NCBI GenBank assembly: GCA_036852015.1
Contig: JAANDG010000286.1
Coordinates: 115,019-179,018 of the forward strand
Direction: 5' to 3'
Length of the DNA stretch: 64,000 nucleotides
DNA from: Pelodera strongyloides
Lineage: Eukaryota > Nematoda > Chromadorea > Rhabditida > Rhabditidae
The notes beneath the pieces are model-generated. The model had not been told where the DNA came from. It ran no database searches and saw nothing but the letters and a program-made list of their open reading frames with translations. Numbering within the stretch: the stretch's first letter is position 1; the number at the start of each line of letters is the position of its first letter. A program made the translations under genes and the position numbers. Of the stretch, positions 45,501 through 57,400 are shown one piece after another.

Positions 45501-48500
45501 GGAAACGTTCCACTTGAACTGGGAAGAGTTAGTGTGCAAATGAGTGTGGATTACAGTCTAGGTCTAGATTTTACAGTATAGGTCTAGATATTACAGTATA
45601 GGGCTAGATTCCAAAAACCCACCTGTTACTCAGGATGATTAGATCATTAGATGTGATGGTGAACTTTCTTCTTATAGCATTTCTTTTCAGGAGGGCGCCT
45701 TCAGGATCAATGCCGAGGCGAGCTTGTTGGTTGATTATGCTTGGAACAATCAATTGCTGATGTTTGACGGGTGAGGATGTTTTTTTTAGGTACTGTAGCT
45801 GTCGTGGCGTGGGAAAATGGCATTGAAGTATTCTTGCAAAGATATCTAGAAAAGTGTTTTGGTGTGTGTGCCTTATGTGACAATTTCTATACATTGACAT
45901 ACTGGCATGTGCTGCAGACTGCAATGTTTCAGTGTGGAAACTTACCTTGGAATCTGTTAAGTCTGTGCTTAACAATTTATCGATATTTGACAAGTTATTC
46001 GAAATTCTAACATCTAGAACCCAATGAACAGCCTAGACGTAGAAGAACCAAACCTAAAGCAAATTATGTTGAGTAAGGGGGTGAAATCATTTGCTAAAGG
46101 GAACTTGGATGGTATATTCAAAAATCATTTTTCAGCGTTTAGTTCTTGCATAAACAACTATACTAACAATAAGACAGAAACCGGGTCCTTTCTGGCCTTT
46201 TTATTTTTACCTTTTACGGCAAACCATGATGTTACCGTTGTCACCTACATATGTGTGCGTAATACAATATGGTATTGAAAAAAGGAAGAAACTCACAAAA
46301 TACTTTGCATTTACAGAGTCTCGTTCTCGCTTATATGTCAGGGTGGCTGTATCCCGTCACCACGAGCTGCCGCTGCTAGCAGCCGAAGGGGAGCCTTTGT
46401 CTACGTATTCGGAGGGCGGAGTGGGGGCACTCGGATGAACGACCTTTATAGGTTTGTTGGTTTGTTAGTTTGTTTGAACGTAGCATAACATTTATCTTTC
46501 ATGCCACAACTCTTCGCCGTCATTGAATTGCTTTGGAAAAGTGTAATGTACTGTAGGGCGCAGTGCAGACAGGTACACTGTTCTGTTACATCCTTTATCT
46601 TCCGCTGCCCGGAACCTCACCGTCAGTGATCGTCTAGTGTTTTTCCTAACCTCGTGTGCATTGCATGCGTATTTGTCTTTAGACTTGACCTATCGTCGTT
46701 TATCTGGACCCAAGTTGAGACTTCGAATGGTCCCGTTGGTCGATCGTGGGCCTCGCTTGATATTGTTGGGTGAGGTTTAGTTTCAAAATTTGTAACTTAC
46801 TCCTTTTATTTTGCTCTAGATTTCCGATTTCAGATAGATTTCAGTACAACCCAACGTTCTCTCTCTCTCTCTCTCTCTCTTTATGTATGTATGTCTCTCT
46901 CTGTATGTCTGTGTCTCTCTGTATCTCTCTCGCTCTCTGTCTACCATCTATGATCAATTTGCATATTCTAGGCCGGGCCGTCTGTTGGTGTGGGGTGGTC
47001 TGTCGAATACCGGAGAACCGTGTTCCGATCTCTGGATGGTGGACGGTTGTGGGGGACCTTGGAGACGACGAGCCAACTATTTGAATCATAGGTGGGTTTT
47101 TGGCTTTTGTTTACTTACGATCTCATCGTTTTTTATATCTTCTTATTATATAAAAGAGTAACTGTAGTGTGTGATAACACCATGTGCATTACGGAAGTGC
47201 AATTAGCACAAAATGTTCCGCCGGCCTATAAAAAGGATGGCGAGGCACTCGAAGCTCATTACCCAAAAGAACAAATTTGTGGTTGGCTTCAGTCAATTTT
47301 CATCTACGTTTCATAAGTATGGAGAGACACGTTCAGGCGGCGTAGCCGTCTGGTACTTCATAGTTGAGAGACACGTTGTTGTTGACTAATCTAACGGAGA
47401 ACACGATGTTTCTCGCACAGTTTAAGAATCCTCTCTAAAGGGAACCATAGTTTGTTCGCTCCATTGTATTTCAGTCTCGGAATGGTAATGAAAACAAGGA
47501 TGTGGAAGGCGCTATTCCGCATAAAATATTCATTACGAATTTCATAACAATAAGAAAGACTGCGTAGTAGCGTATACTAGCACTAATAGTACCAGCTAAA
47601 GTCTAAAGTGTGACTGAAATTGGAAAATATACGTTCCAATATTCTAGATACTGGCACACGTCATGTCTAGTGGATGGTACACTATTTGTGGTGGGCGGTC
47701 GAAGTTTGGCATTGGAGCGGAGAGCCAATCGGGGCGAGGGAGGAGATGAGGAGCATGAGGGAGACGATAGTGACGATGAGGAGGATGAGCATCAAGAGAG
47801 ACTGCCGAGACAGATTGAGGTGAGCAAGAGATGTAGGATCGAGTGGTGAATACGGCATGCGGTCGATGTCCACACGTGCTCAAACAAGTGTCCGCTCAAG
47901 TAAGTGCCGAAACCGGGAAGGAGACTAGCTTGCAGGAAAGAAAAGACTTGCCGGCTATGGCCGATTCCCTCGGGGAAATATTCCCTGGGGACAGAAAATA
48001 GCATTCTAATGTGAGACAGTGAGACACGCAGAGAAAACGACTGGGAATTCCCCAATGGGAAATTGAGTGGTAAATTGAAGGGGAGGGGAAAGATAGACAT
48101 TAGTTCCATCTCGGGGAAATTGACTAATTGAGTGGTGAATATGGTTATGGTTATGGCCTCATTTATCGATCGCTGTTCTGTTCAGTGTCTGCAAGTGAGC
48201 CCACCGTCGTTGAAGGTTCTATCGTTGAATGCGGTTCCTTGTGGATATATTCCGTAAGTTTTCTTGTTTTGTAAATTTGGATGGGATTTGCGATGTGCAA
48301 TAGTAAACCTTTGGCTATCAAAGTATAGTGTGTTAGTTTTTTGTTAGGTACGTGTACGTCACTCTTATTTATAGTTGTACATATACGTATACCTTCGTTG
48401 CAACTTGCAATCGACCACTGAGCTAATAGGTTGGACAGTGGACACCTAACCGCAGTGTAGTGCGTGAGGTTTTAAGGTTTGAGATTTAGCGGTCTAACTG

Positions 48501-49564
48501 AACTGTTTCTAATTTACGTCCTTGCCATAGTAACTTGCTAGAATGCGCCTGGCGACTGGTTTTGTACAAAGCGTAAGTTGTGTGAATCTTGCGAGTTTTT
48601 AATTGCTGTTTTCTAGAGACTGCGTGCCGGCTCATATTCAATGGCTACTTCGCATGCACTCGTTCTTGCAATCAGATTACAGCCAGTGTAAGTGGGTGTG
48701 CGGACTTTCCCTGGCGGACTTGCTCAATTATGGCTCATTATCTACTTGAGTACTGTAACCTAAGAACGGTGTACTGTAAGTCCGTGGTGAGATGGTATGG
48801 TAGCTCATGCTCAAGATGTATTGGATTTGCAAAATGTTGTGCCTACTGTATAGTTTCTTTTAATTATTGGTGCTTTCTAGTATTCTGAGTTTTTTCTCCT
48901 ATTGTGACACGTAGATTTTAGACCACTTTCTTTCTAAATGTATCATGTTTTGTACATATTATTTTTCCGCTGTATTTTATATTTCCCGCTTCCTAGCGTC
49001 GCTTAGATATCATATTTTATAGTCATATCATCGTTTTAATGTAGTTTTTACATGTATACTGTATACTTTCGATGCCCGACTCTGTGAGTTTAAGCTAGAT
49101 AGTAATATTAGACAAATTTGCGTAGTCAGTCCTAGATTTAAAGCGGTATAACAGCCGATTTTTGAAACGTATGTTGGACGCTGCACTCTCAAGTAGTGTA
49201 CGCAAATAACTGCCCGATACTGCGTGATTTTTGTCTAATTATATTCATTTGTATGGAACATATGGGAATGTAGTTGGCCAATATATACGTATTAGCATCC
49301 GGCCGTTATATCGCTTTAACTTGCGTAGAATTTCCCACAGGTCATCACGTGTAATTCAGGTAGCCTATATATATTATCAGTATTCATTTACATATTGATT
49401 TTTTTTCGTTCAATTGATAAAGATATTTATTTGAAAGTCAGGTGTTTGAATGTGTGTTGGTTTCTTTGACAGGTTTTACCACTGAAGAATTTTGTGTTAT
49501 GTTATTACCAGACGGCTATCGCCGCCTGAGGCGACTTTCAAAGTTTAAGATGCAGGAACAGTGA
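42565..49564 (+). CDS. KLHDC2: KLHDC2-like Kelch protein, copy A (probable CUL2 E3 substrate receptor)
   Basis: Kelch beta-propeller related to KLHDC2/KLHDC1; KLHDC2 is a CUL2-RING receptor that binds C-terminal glycine degrons. Exons: 42565-42598, 42940-43060, 43477-43590, 43933-44066, 44785-44926, 45239-45314, 45691-45770, 46317-46451, 46683-46769, 46972-47091, 47648-47819, 48186-48253, 48617-48687, 49473-49564; phases agree, 481 aa. Kelch blades show CWGG, IFGGY, FFGGYGYG, VFGGRSGGTRMNDLY, VWGGLSN and VVGGR. Pocket residues match human KLHDC2 (human number in brackets): K173 (147), Y189 (163), W225 (191), R268 (236), R273 (241), S300/W301 (269/270), W350 (321). An acidic loop follows at about 365-395, then SLKVLSLNAVPCGYIP and a C-terminal region like the CUL2-box part of KLHDC2. 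Alternative end: reading through the exon 13 donor stops at 48749. The start could also be the ATG at 42957. Confidence 0.92.
44150..44225. repeat. GA-rich tract in Kelch copy A intron 4
   Basis: Interrupted GA/GGGGA repeats. Confidence 0.8.
44467..44732. mobile_element. Inverted-repeat element D in Kelch copy A intron 4
   Basis: Ends TTAAGCCGCGTTCGAGTTGG and CCAACTCGAACGCGGCTTTA; the arms also contain GTGGAATTCCGGAATTCCAC. It lies 52 nt before exon 5. Confidence 0.85.
47957..48160. repeat. Dispersed repeat family I, copy 3 (Kelch copy A intron 11)
   Basis: Contains GATTCCCTCGGGGAAATATT, CCCTGGGGACAGAAAATAGC and TTGAGTGGTGAATATGG. The right end is duplicated. Confidence 0.7.
49138..49319. 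mobile_element. Family A' TTAA element in Kelch copy A intron 13
   Basis: Ends TTAAAGCGGTATAACAGCCG and CGGCCGTTATATCGCTTTAA; one of the least damaged A' copies. Confidence 0.85.
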
Positions 49565-49826
49565 GCACCCTTGTGTGAAACGTTTGCAACGTATCGTGAA
49601 AAATCATGAAACAACACCGATTTCGTTTTCTCAACACTGGGCTCCGATTCTCCTTTTATAGCCTCTTAGATATTCTAATTTTCGTTGCGTGCATACAAAC
49701 AAAAGACCAAGTAAACTCTTCTCCTTTATATAATAAGATGTTTGGGTACTATGGAGAGGGATTTGTGGTATTGACTACTGTAGTTTTTAGTGGGATGTGA
49801 TTTGTAACTGGTCGTTTTTAAGTTGC

Positions 49827-49989
49827 TTAAAGCGAAATACCGGCCGGTCTTTAAAACGCATCGAGTACACCAGCATTCTTATGGAGCGTATGCAAATGAC
49901 CATAAATTAGAATAAAAATTCGAGTAAATTACGTAAGAATTCAGTTGTCCACAATGCGTTTCAAAAACCGGCCCGGTATTTCGCTTTAA
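49827..49989. mobile_element. Family A TTAA element 3' of Kelch copy A
   Basis: Ends TTAAAGCGAAATACCGGCCG and GGCCCGGTATTTCGCTTTAA. The homologous sequence at about 62.81 kb lacks it. Confidence 0.9.
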
Positions 49990-50089
49990 TGATAAAATCT
50001 AATCGTTTCTGTAAAATCAATAAGCTGAATTGATTTCAGTTAGAATTGCAAGTGAATTTATAGTATTCACACCAAAACGACGATTTTTA

Positions 50090-50405
50090 TGACTGAACAT
50101 GGAGGAGCGATTTGCAACCAAAACGCGTATTTTCATATTGTGAATAATTATGGTGATAAGTTTGTGGTTTTCATGTTTTTTTTTATATTTCTGGCTCTAA
50201 TATTTATTGCTCCAGACCCCAGACTCTGTAACAGTTCTATCCTTGGAGTGAACGTCCGTTGTTTGTTATTGTTGTAACACGTGGTAAAACGTTACCGTCG
50301 TAACTGTAATGTCTAGTTTACATTGTGATGTTTACATATATTTATTTGTCTGTAATTGATTCTCTGGAGGCGGTAAGCATAGTTCATGTTTGTAGTTTTT
50401 TTTGC
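50090..50405 (+). repeat. Copy of the TMED 3' flank, direct orientation
   Basis: Matches 40790-41160: GCGATTTGCAACCAAAACG, TCTAATATTTATTGC, TTGTGATGTTTACATATA and GTAATTGAT, at roughly 75 percent by eye. Confidence 0.75.
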
Positions 50406-50429
50406 ATGCATGATAATCCGTAATTAACT

Positions 50430-51270
50430 GAACTCTGCGTGTGGTCCTGAGTGAGAACCTAACTCTGCGTGTGGTCCCGTGCCACTCGATCCAAGCAGCT
50501 CTAGTTTTTGGTTTTCTACTTTCAACAAGCAAATAACAACACCCGAGAATGTGAACCAACAGCTGATAGCTGCTGCCATGTTATAACAGAGATCAATACA
50601 TACATAAGTGACGACTCTAAGTAAAATATCCTCCATTAAGAAATACCTGTCGGATTTTGAAACACACCGAGCGCACCTGCATTTTTATGCAGCCTATGCA
50701 AATGAACATAAATTATAATATAAAATAAAGCTAAATTTGAGCAAACTAGCATAAACACGTAAGAATTCAGTTCTCCATGATGCGGTTCGAAAACCGGCCG
50801 GGGGTAAACTTCGGTTTTTACTTGTCGCACAAATTTTTCTATTTTTCTATGACCTTATGCTAATTTGAATTTGACTCTGATGCTGCTTATATTTTCTTGC
50901 AAACCTAGAAAAAAATTCAATCCTCAAATGCACCTAACTTTTTTTTATATATGTTTCCGACATTTTATTTTGTTGTACCTCGGCACAGTATCGAATTCTG
51001 ATTCGAATGATGCCTTTGAATCGAAAATCAACCTGACAAGTAAAAACCGAAATAATTCCCAAATTCGTTTGAAAATACATTCATTAAATCATTGCCATAC
51101 AATTTCATAATAAAAAAGCCAGATCAAACCATCTACAGCCAATAACACCTAGTCAACAGTATGTAGTAAAAAAGGAAGAAACCCAAAAACATTGGCAATA
51201 CCAAGCAAGACACAATGATAAACCAATAAGGCAATTTATAGAAAAGGAAATAAATAATAAATACTCGTAT
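50430..51270 (-). repeat. Copy of the TMED downstream region, inverted, in two blocks
   Basis: 51270-50990 matches 41165-41450 inverted (CATTGCCATACAATTTCATA, TACAGCCAATAACAC, AACATTGGCAATA). 50545-50430 matches 41597-41750 inverted (GTTTTCTACTTTCAACAAGC, CTCTGCGTGTGGTCC). A decayed family A element separates the blocks. Confidence 0.75.
50637..50815. mobile_element. Family A element, decayed
   Basis: Recognisable by AAATACCTGTCGG, GAATTCAGTTCTCCATGATG and AACCGGCCGG, with both termini eroded. Confidence 0.75.
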
Positions 51271-51481
51271 GCATATTATACAAAACTAGCAATCTTGTGT
51301 CTCTGGAGAGAGACACCCAATAAACAAAACTCACGCATACCAGCACTATATGTGAATTGGCAATTATCCTAACTGTTTAATTACCAGGGCTTCGAAGTAA
51401 ACGCCGTTAGCTAGACGCATGAGCTACCATACTCCGTCCCATATCTCCACATTACAGTGTACCGTTCTTATGTTACAGTAC

Positions 51482-54400
51482 TCAAGAAGATAATGAGCCA
51501 TAATTGAGCAAATCCACCAGTGTAACTCCGCATAACCACTTACACTGGCTGTAATCTGATTGCAACAACGAGTGCATACGAAGTTGCCATTGAAGGTGAG
51601 CCGGCACGCAGTCCCTAGGAACAAATAAACTAAAATCTCGCCAGCTTAAAGGGAATATGTAGGCCCTTTTTGAAGTTAAGCTGTATTAATAGAATGCGTG
51701 TTGCCCATTAAGGAAACAATAACAACAGTTGTCTACAATTACCCACTTAAAAGAAAATCAATTACAAAGCTCGCCTTTTCCATAGTAAACGCTAATTCGG
51801 ACCCCTTGCATAAATTTGGGTCTGATTGAATAAATTTCAGTTTAAATCGGCAAATAGCAAGATTCAAGATGCAGCGCATTCCAATTTCTTATTTACATAT
51901 TAAGTCGCCTATTTAAATTAACGTCTGGTATGGAAACGCTAGTTTCGCTTTTTTTTTGCTCATTTTGAGTGCCTACATATTCGCTTTAAAGCTTTATACA
52001 AGAAAGCTAACAAATTACTTGTGAGTGTACTTACAACATAGTAGATAATAACTACGTCCACTAAAAACAACCCCAACTTGCATTACATTTGGGTAGACTT
52101 CGGAAACAACGTTGAACCACATTAGAAAGACAGTAAAACCTCCGTACCGCGTATTTCAATTTCAGCCATCAGACGCAAACATGTGTTCATTACTCGGCCA
52201 ATGCGGTCCGCGAAACCTTGGGCCGAACCTTACTCGCATAACAAAAAAACATACGGAATATATCCACGTGGAACCGCATTCAACGATAGAACCTTCAACG
52301 ACGGCGGACTCACTTGCAGACGCTGAACACACTGAACAGAGAGCAGTTAACAATTATCCAGACACTGTACGTGTACGGATAACTATTATCAATAGATAGA
52401 CAACCATCGCCGGTGGACACGTGTGTACCTGGGACAGAAAACATAATGTCGGAGACTATGGAGCATAAAACGTCCTTTCGGCGAAGGGTAAGAAAGTAGT
52501 TCAATTCAGTTATATTAATAACAAACAAGTTCTATATTGCTTGCTCACATCAATCTGCCGTGATAGGCTCGATTGATCTCTCATACTTGCTCACCTTAGT
52601 ATGTCTCGGCAGAATCTCATCTGGATGCTCATGCTCCCCATCTCCTCCCTCGCCCCGATTGGCACTCCACTCAAGTGCCTTAATTCGTCCGCCAACAACA
52701 AATAGCGTGCTGTCGACTAAGCACGACGCGTGCCAGTAACTAGATAACAAATACGTAAGAAACATCGCGCTTTCGAACGGCTTCATAACCCCGCGCATCT
52801 ACTCTGTTTATTCACAATAGAAAACAGAAAGAAAATGAGTAGTAAAGATGTTTGCTTGTTTATTTATTTGTCAACAACGCATAAACAAACAAAACCCCAA
52901 AATCCTACCTGTGCTTCAAATAATTGGCTTGTCTTCTCCACTCTCCTCCACTACCGTCCACCATCCAGAGATCGGAACAGGGTTCTCCAGTTACTCCGGT
53001 ATTCGACAGACCACCCCATACCAACAGACGGCCCGGCCTAGAATATGCAAATTTATCACAGGTAGCAAAGAGAGAGAGAGAGAGTCCAGACATACAGATA
53101 CCAGTCGATTACGCATATAAAATCAAAGGAAAGAGTAATATAAACCTGATATAAAGAAAGTCAGACACTTATAGCCAATATCCAGCAGGGGGACAAAAAC
53201 ACAAAGATTCCAGTGAATAGAAAAGTGCCAAAACTCACCCAACAATATCTAGCGAGGCCCACGATCGACCAACCGGACCGTTCGAAGTCTGAACTTGGGT
53301 CCAGATAAAGGACGATAGGTCAAGTCTAAAGACAAATACATATGCAATGGAAATCATGTTGATGCCCAAAGGCGACACGTTAACATGAATAGGCCAATTA
53401 CATATGCCCAATCCGTCTTTCCGTGTATCGTAAGAAAGCTCAAAGATTCCACCTATTCTAAACATTCTTCGAGAACACTTAGCGATAGCTGAGGTTCTGG
53501 TCCGTTTAAGGTAATTACAATTATACTCCAGGGTATGTTACCAGTAGATTCAATTAGGTGCAAGAAGGAGTAGTGTAGTGTGAAGAAGAAAACGGACTGA
53601 CAAACCTATATAGGTCGTTCATTCGAGTACTTCCACTCTCTCCGCCAAATAAATAAACAACGGCTCCTTTTCGTCTGCAAGCAGCTTCATCTCGTGGTGA
53701 CGGGATAGAACCACCCTGGCATACAAGCGAGAACGAGGTGCTGAAAAACTATTTTTGAACGTACCATTCAGGTCCCCTTTGGTAAATGATTTTCCCCGCT
53801 CCTACTCAAACTAATTTTTTTAAAGTTAGGATCTACGTTTAGGTTGTATACTAGGTTCTTCGAATGGTCTGTTACATCAGGGTTGTCACAACTGCGAAAA
53901 GTTGTGCGTGTAGCCTAACCGGGAGGGCGCTTGCTAGCCATGCAAGCGACAAGGGTTCGAGTCCACGCCATTTTTCGCACAACACACAAGATTACCCTAG
54001 TGGAGCCAGTGTAGGGTTTACTCACCCATCAAACATGAGCAACTGATTGTTCCAAGCATGATCGGCAAACGCTCTCGCCTCGTAATAGTTTCTGAAAGTG
54101 CCCTCCTGAAAAGAAATGTTGTGAACTTCACCAGCACATCTAATCTACACAGGGTGCGGCACAATTACCCGCATCCCGCCCAGTGCTACCGTCATGCAAA
54201 CATACCATGCCGTCGGGAATAAAGTTAAGGAGCTCCCCTTGCCTAGCCTAGGACGGACCTTTCGCTGTGTATAATCTAAATATCCGTCTTCTACCGCCTA
54301 CGTCACTCTATAGGACACATCGGCTAAGGGACACCGCCTTGGATTTGGAGCTAAAAATGAAGTCCCCGACGCCGAGAGCAAACGGGACTCTGGATTCTAC

Positions 54401-57400
54401 ATGCCTAAGTCTATGTGTGATGATTGTATGTCTGAATAAAGTGGTATTCATATATTCACATACAGAAAAACAACAGACGATACATTTATTAAAAAAAAAG
54501 CAATCGATAAAAAATCGCACACCTCGAGGAATGGTCCCGGCGTTTGTCTATGCAATGTACCACGGATATCGTATCCATATCCACCGAAGAAGAACGCGCT
54601 GAAATTAATTTGCTATATTCGAATGTCTCTCTTTCTCGTCAGAAACGTAACTCTTTCTCGTCAGAACTCAATGACTATTGGCGCACTGGCAAGGTCGTTG
54701 GTTCGATTCCGGTCACCCCATCAAAGGTGTAAAAGTTGGTAGCTAGGTAAAACTGGCGGAGATAACTAGGCTTCCCGAGAAAACCGGCCTCCGGGAAGTT
54801 TAAAGGCCAGTTCGTTCGGCTTCAGAAATGATCCGGTGCACCGTTTCTGCGGATTCGCGGTTGATATAACCCGGTACTCTTTACCTTTTTTTTGGAACGA
54901 AATACCGGCCGGTTTTTGAAACGCATCGCGGACAACTGAACTCTTTCTTATTGATGCTAATTTACTCGAATTTAGCTCGATTTTTTATTCAAATTTATGT
55001 TCATTTGCATATGCTGCATAAGAGTGCTGGTGTACTCGATGCGTTTCAAAAACCGGCCGGTATTTCGCTTTAAATCTCACTTTCCCCTATATTCCCAGGC
55101 ACACATATTATTGCGGGGCGTTGGTCGCTTCTCGCTCTTATCGTAGATCTTTTTGGTCCATTTTCCTTCCACCAGGTCCAACATGTATAAATCGTTCACC
55201 AATTGACCGGGCATGACAACTACTGAAATCAGCGGGCAGGTCATACTTAGGGCGCATTCGAGTTGGGCAAAATACCCTAAGCGGGATAGTTCGCAACGTG
55301 CAAACACTGGCTAACAGGTGAACTCGAACTGATTATTTCGCGAAATTTGCGCGTTTTGCCCAACTCGTATACGCCAATATCAAGTGTGCAACTGATAACT
55401 AGGAACAAACACTAGAAGAAATTTTATCGTGGAAAAGAGAACTTGAATGGAAAGTTTGGGTTTCATCCTGCTTTAAAACTAGGAAAAGAGAACAATAGTT
55501 GAATCGGTTGCTATAAAAAAGTTGACTATATCGCAGAGGTTATGCTCAAACTAGGCCTTTGTAATAACCAAACTGGCCATTTCACTTATGCTATTAATTT
55601 TCCGATTTTAACACGAAAGCTTCATTATGCGTTAGGCTCTGAAACAGATTTTAGCAGAGAATAAACAGAGAACGTGTATTCCAGACCAGAGAGTAGCGTG
55701 TCATCCTGATAAAAATAGGAAATTAATAGCATAATCGAAATGGCCAGTTGGTTACTACAGAGGCCTAGTTTGAGCATAACCTCTGCGATATAGTCAACTT
55801 TTTTATAGCAACCGATTCAACTATTGTTCTCTTTTCCTAGTTTTAAAGCAGGATGAAACCCAAACTTTCCATTCAAGTTCTCTTTTCCACGATAAAATAT
55901 TGTCCTGTTTTCACATGATCTAATTTTCAACTTTAAAGGGTCAGGCCCATTTCAGGTAACCCCTTTTTTCTGCTGATTCGATCTGATTCTCCGTGTCACA
56001 TATGGTAGGATTCATTTTTTTTTCCAATTTCCTGGCGCAAAATTCGTGCAGCATTCAGCAATTTACCATAGCCATTCATACCCAACAATCTAATAGTTGT
56101 CACGCCCTTCGAGCTGATTGGCATATTGGGCGTGGAAATTTCGTTGTTGTTGAACCAGAGCGCCTGTTCGTGACAACTGCGAGATTGTTGTGTATAACTG
56201 GCCATGGTAAATTGCTGATAACTGCGCGAGTTTCGCCTGAAATTTGGAGAAATCGCATCCTACCATATTTGAGACGGAGAATCAGGCGGAGTCATCAAAA
56301 ATAGGGATTACCTGTAATGGGCCTGACCCTTTAAGACAGAAACCAGTTAAAGGCTCATTATCAGGCATATCCAAAAGTTTTCCCCTTTTTTTGTGGAACT
56401 TGACTACGGTAACTAGCTGTGGACCTTCATTTCCTAATAACTCATCCTATTTTGCATATTACAAAACGGTCTTCGCCGACTTGCCGCACACCGCCCATTC
56501 GTCGCCAGACTCTAGCTTGTTTATATCGAGCACGCTTCAGCAAAAGACTGGCGAAGATAGGGCGAAGTCGCCATGCACCATTTTATCTGATTCTGCAGCA
56601 TTGTTTGCATTTCGTAATTCGTCGCGCCTGCTTTTTGCTGCGCGAAAGTTTTGTGCCAAGGTTCGCCGCGCTCGAGTTTCACCGTTGGTTGTTGTAATTT
56701 ATTTTGTTTGGTTGGTGGTTGTGGGGCTCACGTAACTATAGTTCTTAAAGGGAGAGGCCCATGAGAAAAAAGTTTTCCTCACTTTGTTTGTACAGTATGT
56801 CCGGAATTTCAGAAATATTACTGTTAAAACCGCATTGCTTGAAGCCTAGAACTCGCAGAGTTATTCACCGGCAAACGGTTCGGACAGGTACCGTAGTCAG
56901 CAACATCAAAATTAGTTTCTACGGTTTATATCCGTTCATTTGCATTCTTTCTCTATATAATAATGGTCAAACGTATAAAGATCATTCCTACCAATATAAA
57001 GAGGCGTTTCCAATACAGTAATGCCCCAAAAGCGCAAAAATTGATTCGGACTACGGTACCTGGCCAAACTGTTTGCCGGGGAAAAACTCTGCGAGTTCTA
57101 GGCGTAAAGAAATGCGGTTTTCGTCGTAATATTTCTGAAATACTGGACATTCTGCACAAATAAATCGAGGAAAACATTTTTCTGGTGTATGTTGAAATGG
57201 GTTTGATCGTTTAGTTTAAAGCGACAAGCCACGATAAAAAGTTTTCCTCAATTTGCTTGCACAGAGTTTCCGGATTATCAGAAATATGACTGTGAAACCC
57301 GCATTTCTTCACACCTAGAACTGGCATAGTTATTACCCGCAAACTGTTCGGCCAGCTTCCGCAGACAGACACGTCAAAATAGTTCTTTACGGTTTATAAT

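Noticed and set aside
53899..53975. Functional tRNA gene
   Set aside because: The anticodon stem is good, but position 33 is A, the T stem does not pair, and the acceptor stem is only partial.
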